A DNA stretch of 64,000 nt from an uncultured Lachnospiraceae bacterium. GTDB taxonomy: Bacteria; Bacillota; Clostridia; Lachnospirales; Lachnospiraceae. Position 1 is the stretch's first letter. Each line of letters starts with the position of its first letter. Made by a program: the position numbers and the translations under genes. The stretch lies in NCBI GenBank assembly GCA_900554415.1, contig USGU01000002.1, positions 73,899 to 137,898 on the forward strand. The letters are read 5' to 3'. A model generated the notes under the pieces. It saw only the letters and a program-made list of their open reading frames with translations. It was not told where the DNA came from and did no database searches. Below are positions 60,576 to 64,000 of this stretch, piece by piece.

Positions 60576-60863
60576 ATGCAACCGCTATACACTACTTTGA
60601 AAGTCAATAACGAAATTGAATTATGTGAAGTTTCTGATCCTGATTGTAAGCAGCTTATTGAGCGGGCTCTTTTAAAAAATCGGATTTCCTATTATATCCG
60701 TTGGCCGAAGTCCTCTTTTTTTAACAGGAAAAAGGATTCCTGTATTATCTGTATCAACGATAATGTCCGGGACACAGCGGAAGAGATCGTACGTGGGATC
60801 TGTGACGAGTCCGGATATAATGTCCGCTTTATTTTAAAACGCTCCTCTAATACCTATTTATAA
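60576..60863 (+). CDS. Small conserved protein of unknown function
   Basis: A 95-residue soluble protein (MQPLYTTLKVNNEIELCEVSDPDCKQLIERALLKNRISYYIRWPKSSFFNRKKDSCIICINDNVRDTAEEIVRGI). The fold pattern (an alpha/beta unit with a CIICI strand and a final helix) recalls small ferredoxin-like signal-transducer domains, but I cannot assign it. Ribosome binding site GGGAGGTG. It follows the YfhO gene by 63 bp. Confidence 0.65.
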   Translation: MQPLYTTLKVNNEIELCEVSDPDCKQLIERALLKNRISYYIRWPKSSFFNRKKDSCIICINDNVRDTAEEIVRGICDESGYNVRFILKRSSNTYL

Positions 60864-60955
60864 AAATACATTTTATTAATTTTTGTATATTAATTGACAT
60901 TTTTCCCTTTATAGCGCATAATAATTTATTATAAAACAAAGGAGGGGACTTTTCT

Positions 60956-61195
60956 ATGGAGAAACGAGTTAATAAGCATGTATTTGCATGGGTTTTCTGC
61001 TTTTTACTTGGTGAGTTAGGTATTGACAGATTCGTCAGAGGTCAGGTTGGTCTCGGAATCTTGAAGCTTCTCACTGCCGGTGGCTGCGGAGTATGGAGTC
61101 TGGTCGACTGGATCATTGCCCTTACCAAAGCATACGGTGCTGCTTATGCCAATTCCGAAGAGGTTGTATTTGTAGACGGAAAATATACTGCATAA
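60956..61195 (+). CDS. TM2-domain protein
   Basis: A 79-residue membrane protein of the TM2 type: KHVFAWVFCFLLGELGIDRFVRGQVGLGILKLLTAGGCGVWSLVDWIIAL shows the two helices joined by the conserved G-x-D-R-F turn. Function is unknown in bacteria. Ribosome binding site AGGAGGGG; terminator follows. Confidence 0.85.
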   Translation: MEKRVNKHVFAWVFCFLLGELGIDRFVRGQVGLGILKLLTAGGCGVWSLVDWIIALTKAYGAAYANSEEVVFVDGKYTA

Positions 61196-61205
61196 TCACA
61201 TGATC

Positions 61206-61241
61206 AAAAAAGCTTTTGTCTTTTCAGGCAGAAGCTTTTTT
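61206..61241 (+). terminator. Terminator after the TM2 gene
   Basis: AAAAAAGCTT pairs with AAGCTTTTTT, with a 17-base loop and more T following. Confidence 0.8.
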
Positions 61242-61285
61242 CATTTTATCATAACAGACGATCAATTTGATATAAAATATAAATC

Positions 61286-61690
61286 ATGAAGAAAAAAACA
61301 AAACATATATTATTTTTTAGTTTATTTATTCTACTGCTCCTGTTATTTTTATTGCTCGCAGGCTATCAATGTCCACTCCGTTTCTTTTTGGGCATTCCCT
61401 GTCCTTTTTGCGGAATGACCCGGGCGTTTTTATGTGTCTTAGAGGGTGACCTTGCAAAATCCTTTTATTTTCATCCTCTGTGGCCTATCGTATTAGGACT
61501 TTTGATTATGTATCCTCTCTGCAAATTCCAGCTTATTCACTTATCAGACAAATGGATCGATCATGGGGCTTTTGTCATTGGCATTCTATTCTTGCTCTGC
61601 TTTATCATAAGGCATGTAATACATTCCCCCATTGTAGAGATTGATTTTACAAAAGGATTTTTTCATTTCTTTTCATATATGAATATATGA
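61286..61690 (+). CDS. DUF2752 membrane protein
   Basis: A 134-residue protein with three to four hydrophobic segments and the family core CPLRFFLGIPCPFCGMTRAFLCVLEGDLAKSFYFHPLW (CPFCG-x-TRA and HP). The function of DUF2752 is unknown; the cysteines may bind a metal. It often occurs near TM2 genes, as here. Confidence 0.85.
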   Translation: MKKKTKHILFFSLFILLLLLFLLLAGYQCPLRFFLGIPCPFCGMTRAFLCVLEGDLAKSFYFHPLWPIVLGLLIMYPLCKFQLIHLSDKWIDHGAFVIGILFLLCFIIRHVIHSPIVEIDFTKGFFHFFSYMNI

Positions 61691-61715
61691 AAAAGGAGCC
61701 TCACAGCCCCTTTTT
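61690..61715. terminator. Bidirectional terminator
   Basis: AAAAAGG pairs with CCTTTTT around a short G+C-rich centre; it lies between the convergent DUF2752 and zinc-ribbon genes. Confidence 0.65.
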
Positions 61716-61748
61716 CAATCCTCTTATACAATCGCTTTATTCGTTTGA

Positions 61749-61967
61749 TCAATCAAAATCGAATTTGGTGTAACGCTCATACATAGCGCCATAACGGAAT
61801 CTTGCCATTTCATTTTTCTGCAGGACATCTTCTTCGGAGCCTCTGTACTGACAGCGCAGGCAGTAGTACTCCTTCTTGTCCTTATCGTAGAACATATCCA
61901 TATCGATATCTCTCATGAAGCAAGAGGGACATCTGTAATTTAATTTGCCTTTTCCAGCTTGAGCCAT
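61749..61967 (-). CDS. Small zinc-ribbon protein
   Basis: A 72-residue protein with a four-cysteine ribbon (YRCPSCFMRD...YYCLRCQYRG; CxxC-x(n)-CxxC) and a basic helical tail ending in FDFD. It probably binds zinc; no nuclease or catalytic motif is seen. It overlaps the end of the 612-residue protein gene by 28 bp, so the two are likely expressed together. Confidence 0.7.
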   Translation of the reverse strand: MAQAGKGKLNYRCPSCFMRDIDMDMFYDKDKKEYYCLRCQYRGSEEDVLQKNEMARFRYGAMYERYTKFDFD

Positions 61968-63778
61968 GTTGCAACGACCTCCTTATCCTTGATCTTGGAA
62001 TTGTACCCCAGTGTAAGCATCGGGGAGAATGCGTATCCTTCCTTCACGTATCCGACTGCGCCTTCTGCGTTGGTGCTCATGGATACTGCGGTCTCGATCT
62101 GAGGGATCACCGCTCTTACTTCGTCAGCGTCTGCCTTCTCCATCTCACGGCACTTGTACTCGTAATCCAGAGTCTCTACCTCGTCACCCTTCCTGGTGCT
62201 TAAGGTGATACCCAACATATCCTCGGAATACTCTGTGGTACCGTAGCAGGCTACGATATACTCATTCAGTTCTACTTCAGCGTTCGGATCACTCATCTCC
62301 AGGATCTTACGCTCGATCTTGATCGCAGAACTGCCTTCCTCGAAGGAAACGATGGTCTGTAATTTTACGGTCAGATCGTAGAACTCGATGTCTACGGGAT
62401 CCAGTGTCAGGATTCTGGTGTTACCTTCCTGAGAGAAATGAGCCTTGGTACGGCACAGGCACAGATCCACTTCTTCACCGTTGTGTTTTAACTTGGCACT
62501 TCTTACGGTACCTTCTCCTGCATAGTGGGTGAAGTAACCTGCACGGTACTTCTCCTGGATCAGGAAAGGATAGGATGCATCGGTCACATGCTTGGTACCG
62601 ATACCTACCGGCCACTCCAGCTTGGCAGCATAAGGACGCAGGTCAACGATAGCACCGCCCTGATCCATATTTACGCAGGCACGCATGAAAGGATCGCAAT
62701 ACCAGAACAACTGCTTATCGGAGCCATACAGGATATCTCTCCACAGAGCACACTCGGGCTCGGTGTAGGTCTTCTTCTGACGATAATAATCAGCGAACTC
62801 AGCCATGGTCATATCGGTAAGCTTGCCTTCCTTTTTCAGGTCGCCATAGTACTTCATACCGTCTTCATAGCTCTTCTTCAGCAGTTCGTAAGGTTGCTCC
62901 CAACGACCCATTTTGTTCAGCCAGCCGGGTCCTACGAACATCATGTTGTATGCGTATCCGTTGTTGTATTTCTCCAGGGAACGATACTGGTCGATCAGGT
63001 TGTACAGGTAAGGGTACTCCCATGTCTTGGTGTCATAGATCATACCACGCAGTACGTTCTGGGGATGGGTTCCGAAATTGGAGCCGTTACCGTCATAGCA
63101 TGCCAGCAGGTCTCTGGACAGATGGGGGATCGCTACGATACCGCTGTCCTCTGCCTCATTGGCTGCTGGTGCATGGGTGTTCTGCTTGGAAGGGATCCAG
63201 GGTGCCCAGGGGCCGCCATCCATGAAGGTATACCAGGAGTTGTTGCAGGTATGGTATGCCTTGGGGCCTTCTTCCCAACAGGTTGCTACCGCACATTTTA
63301 CGGTAGGATAGGTTGCTTTGATATAATTGGTCAGGTCCGCATCCATGTAGTAAGAACCGGTGGATTCAGGATAGAATCCGAACTTCTCATGGAACTTGCC
63401 GAATACATCATCCACGATAGACTTTTTGTCTTCCATGGAGAACATCCAGATACAGAAATCCTTGGTCTTGTACTTTTCACGGAACTCTGTGCAGGGCAGT
63501 CCCAACAGAGACAGTGCAATCTCATCGCCGTACTTCTCGTGATCTGCCTTAGCCAGTGCTACCGCTTCGTCATTGAACAGGGAAGCATAGGTCATCTGAA
63601 TGGTGGTCTTCAAACCATTCTTGTGTGCAGTTTCCTGCTGAAACTTGAAAATATCCAGAGACTCTGTTAACAGTGCTTTTCTGCCCAGATCCTCTTCTTT
63701 GCCGTGTCCGGTTACTTTTTCCGCATACTCGGGAACCATCTCCGGACGGTGAATGATATTCACAATAAACTTATCCAT
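61940..63778 (-). CDS. 612-residue protein of unknown function
   Basis: A soluble 612-residue protein without signal peptide. The N-terminal third alternates strands and helices in a way that recalls a (beta/alpha) barrel of the polysaccharide-deacetylase or sugar-hydrolase type (TIQMTYASLFNDEAVALAKADHEKYGDEIALSLLG, FHEKFGFYPESTGSYYMDADLTNYIKATYP). The C-terminal third looks beta-rich. I cannot name the family. It lies 33 bp downstream of a GH53 galactanase gene, so a role in galactan or plant-glycan use is a reasonable inference. I use the ATG at 63778 behind GGAGG. Confidence 0.65.
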   Translation of the reverse strand: MDKFIVNIIHRPEMVPEYAEKVTGHGKEEDLGRKALLTESLDIFKFQQETAHKNGLKTTIQMTYASLFNDEAVALAKADHEKYGDEIALSLLGLPCTEFREKYKTKDFCIWMFSMEDKKSIVDDVFGKFHEKFGFYPESTGSYYMDADLTNYIKATYPTVKCAVATCWEEGPKAYHTCNNSWYTFMDGGPWAPWIPSKQNTHAPAANEAEDSGIVAIPHLSRDLLACYDGNGSNFGTHPQNVLRGMIYDTKTWEYPYLYNLIDQYRSLEKYNNGYAYNMMFVGPGWLNKMGRWEQPYELLKKSYEDGMKYYGDLKKEGKLTDMTMAEFADYYRQKKTYTEPECALWRDILYGSDKQLFWYCDPFMRACVNMDQGGAIVDLRPYAAKLEWPVGIGTKHVTDASYPFLIQEKYRAGYFTHYAGEGTVRSAKLKHNGEEVDLCLCRTKAHFSQEGNTRILTLDPVDIEFYDLTVKLQTIVSFEEGSSAIKIERKILEMSDPNAEVELNEYIVACYGTTEYSEDMLGITLSTRKGDEVETLDYEYKCREMEKADADEVRAVIPQIETAVSMSTNAEGAVGYVKEGYAFSPMLTLGYNSKIKDKEVVATWLKLEKAN

Positions 63779-63811
63779 CTTTTCCTCCATCTCGCCGTTA
63801 GGCATCTTATA

Positions 63812-64000
63812 TTACTTCTGAAAGTCTCTGATCACTTTCAATGCGGGTAGTGCATTTCCATCATAATCGAACAGTGCCTGATTGGCCCATTCGTTTCCCC
63901 CGGGACCGGGATCCTGAATATACTTCAGGGACTCCTCGTTGGCCCAGCCACAGCCGGGTACCGGGATCCATGCCGGCTCCCAGTAAAATACACCGATACC
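63812..64000 (-). CDS. Arabinogalactan endo-beta-1,4-galactanase (GH53), C-terminal end
   Basis: The last 62 codons of a gene that begins beyond the right edge. The peptide GVFYWEPAWIPVPGCGWANEE, then GGNEWANQALFDYDGNALPALKVIRDF, is characteristic of the final strands and helices of GH53 galactanases, which cut beta-1,4-galactan side chains of pectin. Nothing can be said here on its secretion signal. Confidence 0.82.
   Translation of the reverse strand, partial: GIGVFYWEPAWIPVPGCGWANEESLKYIQDPGPGGNEWANQALFDYDGNALPALKVIRDFQK

Noticed and set aside
62525..63670. Plus-strand frame of 381 codons over the 612-residue protein gene
   Set aside because: Antisense shadow with unlikely composition; the minus-strand gene has a good start and normal codon use.

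Overview
The window looks like chromosomal DNA of an anaerobic Clostridia bacterium, most likely of the family Lachnospiraceae. Support comes from strong AGGAGG-type ribosome binding sites, sigma-A promoters, Gram-positive lipoproteins, a Flp1-like/TadE/DUF5702/DUF6382 Tad locus, a GntR-clpC-radA cluster and small DUF6142, TM2 and DUF2752 proteins. No rRNA, tRNA or CRISPR array was recognised.

Layout. 1-4.4 kb: a partial gene, murG, a sigma-70-family factor, a HIT hydrolase, an orphan soluble histidine kinase and an Rpn-type nuclease-like protein. 4.4-12.1 kb (minus strand): a probable organic-acid locus with an SsuABC/NMT1-type importer (ATPase, lipoprotein, permease), an enolase-superfamily enzyme and two adjacent regulators. 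One regulator is a rare-looking fusion of a cysteine-rich HgdB/double-cubane-type domain to a PucR-type output module. 12.4-15.9 kb: pyruvate carboxylase. 16.0-22.6 kb (minus strand): the distal half of a Tad pilus/secretion locus. Its cpaF ATPase gene is cut within the conserved AFNTGHDGS segment.

22.6-32.1 kb is an AT-rich island. It begins with a Tn554-type element carrying three intact tyrosine recombinases, a DUF6262/TnpC protein, a TnpV protein and a divergent HTH regulator flanked by three identical 16-bp sites. Next come a small membrane protein, an alpha/beta hydrolase, gene debris, and a compact module that I read as a type I toxin. This is a 31-residue Hol_Tox-like peptide whose promoter carries a LexA-like box, facing a convergent antisense promoter and a truncated cold-shock gene. 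The upstream part of cpaF is not found on the far side.

32.1-64 kb is visibly richer in G+C. It carries coaW, radA, clpC and a GntR gene with a textbook promoter/operator; an SH3b membrane protein; purE-M-N-D; an M29-type aminopeptidase; pyrE; a six-gene importer/hydrolase operon (M20 amidohydrolase, ATC-hydrolase family, ABC importer, nitroreductase); an FtsX-type ABC exporter with a Fur-like box and paired TetR operators; a YfhO membrane protein; small envelope proteins; and, at the edge, an unknown 612-residue protein next to the end of a GH53 galactanase. The composition step near 32.1 kb, with the missing half of cpaF, means either a rearrangement or a contig join should be considered.
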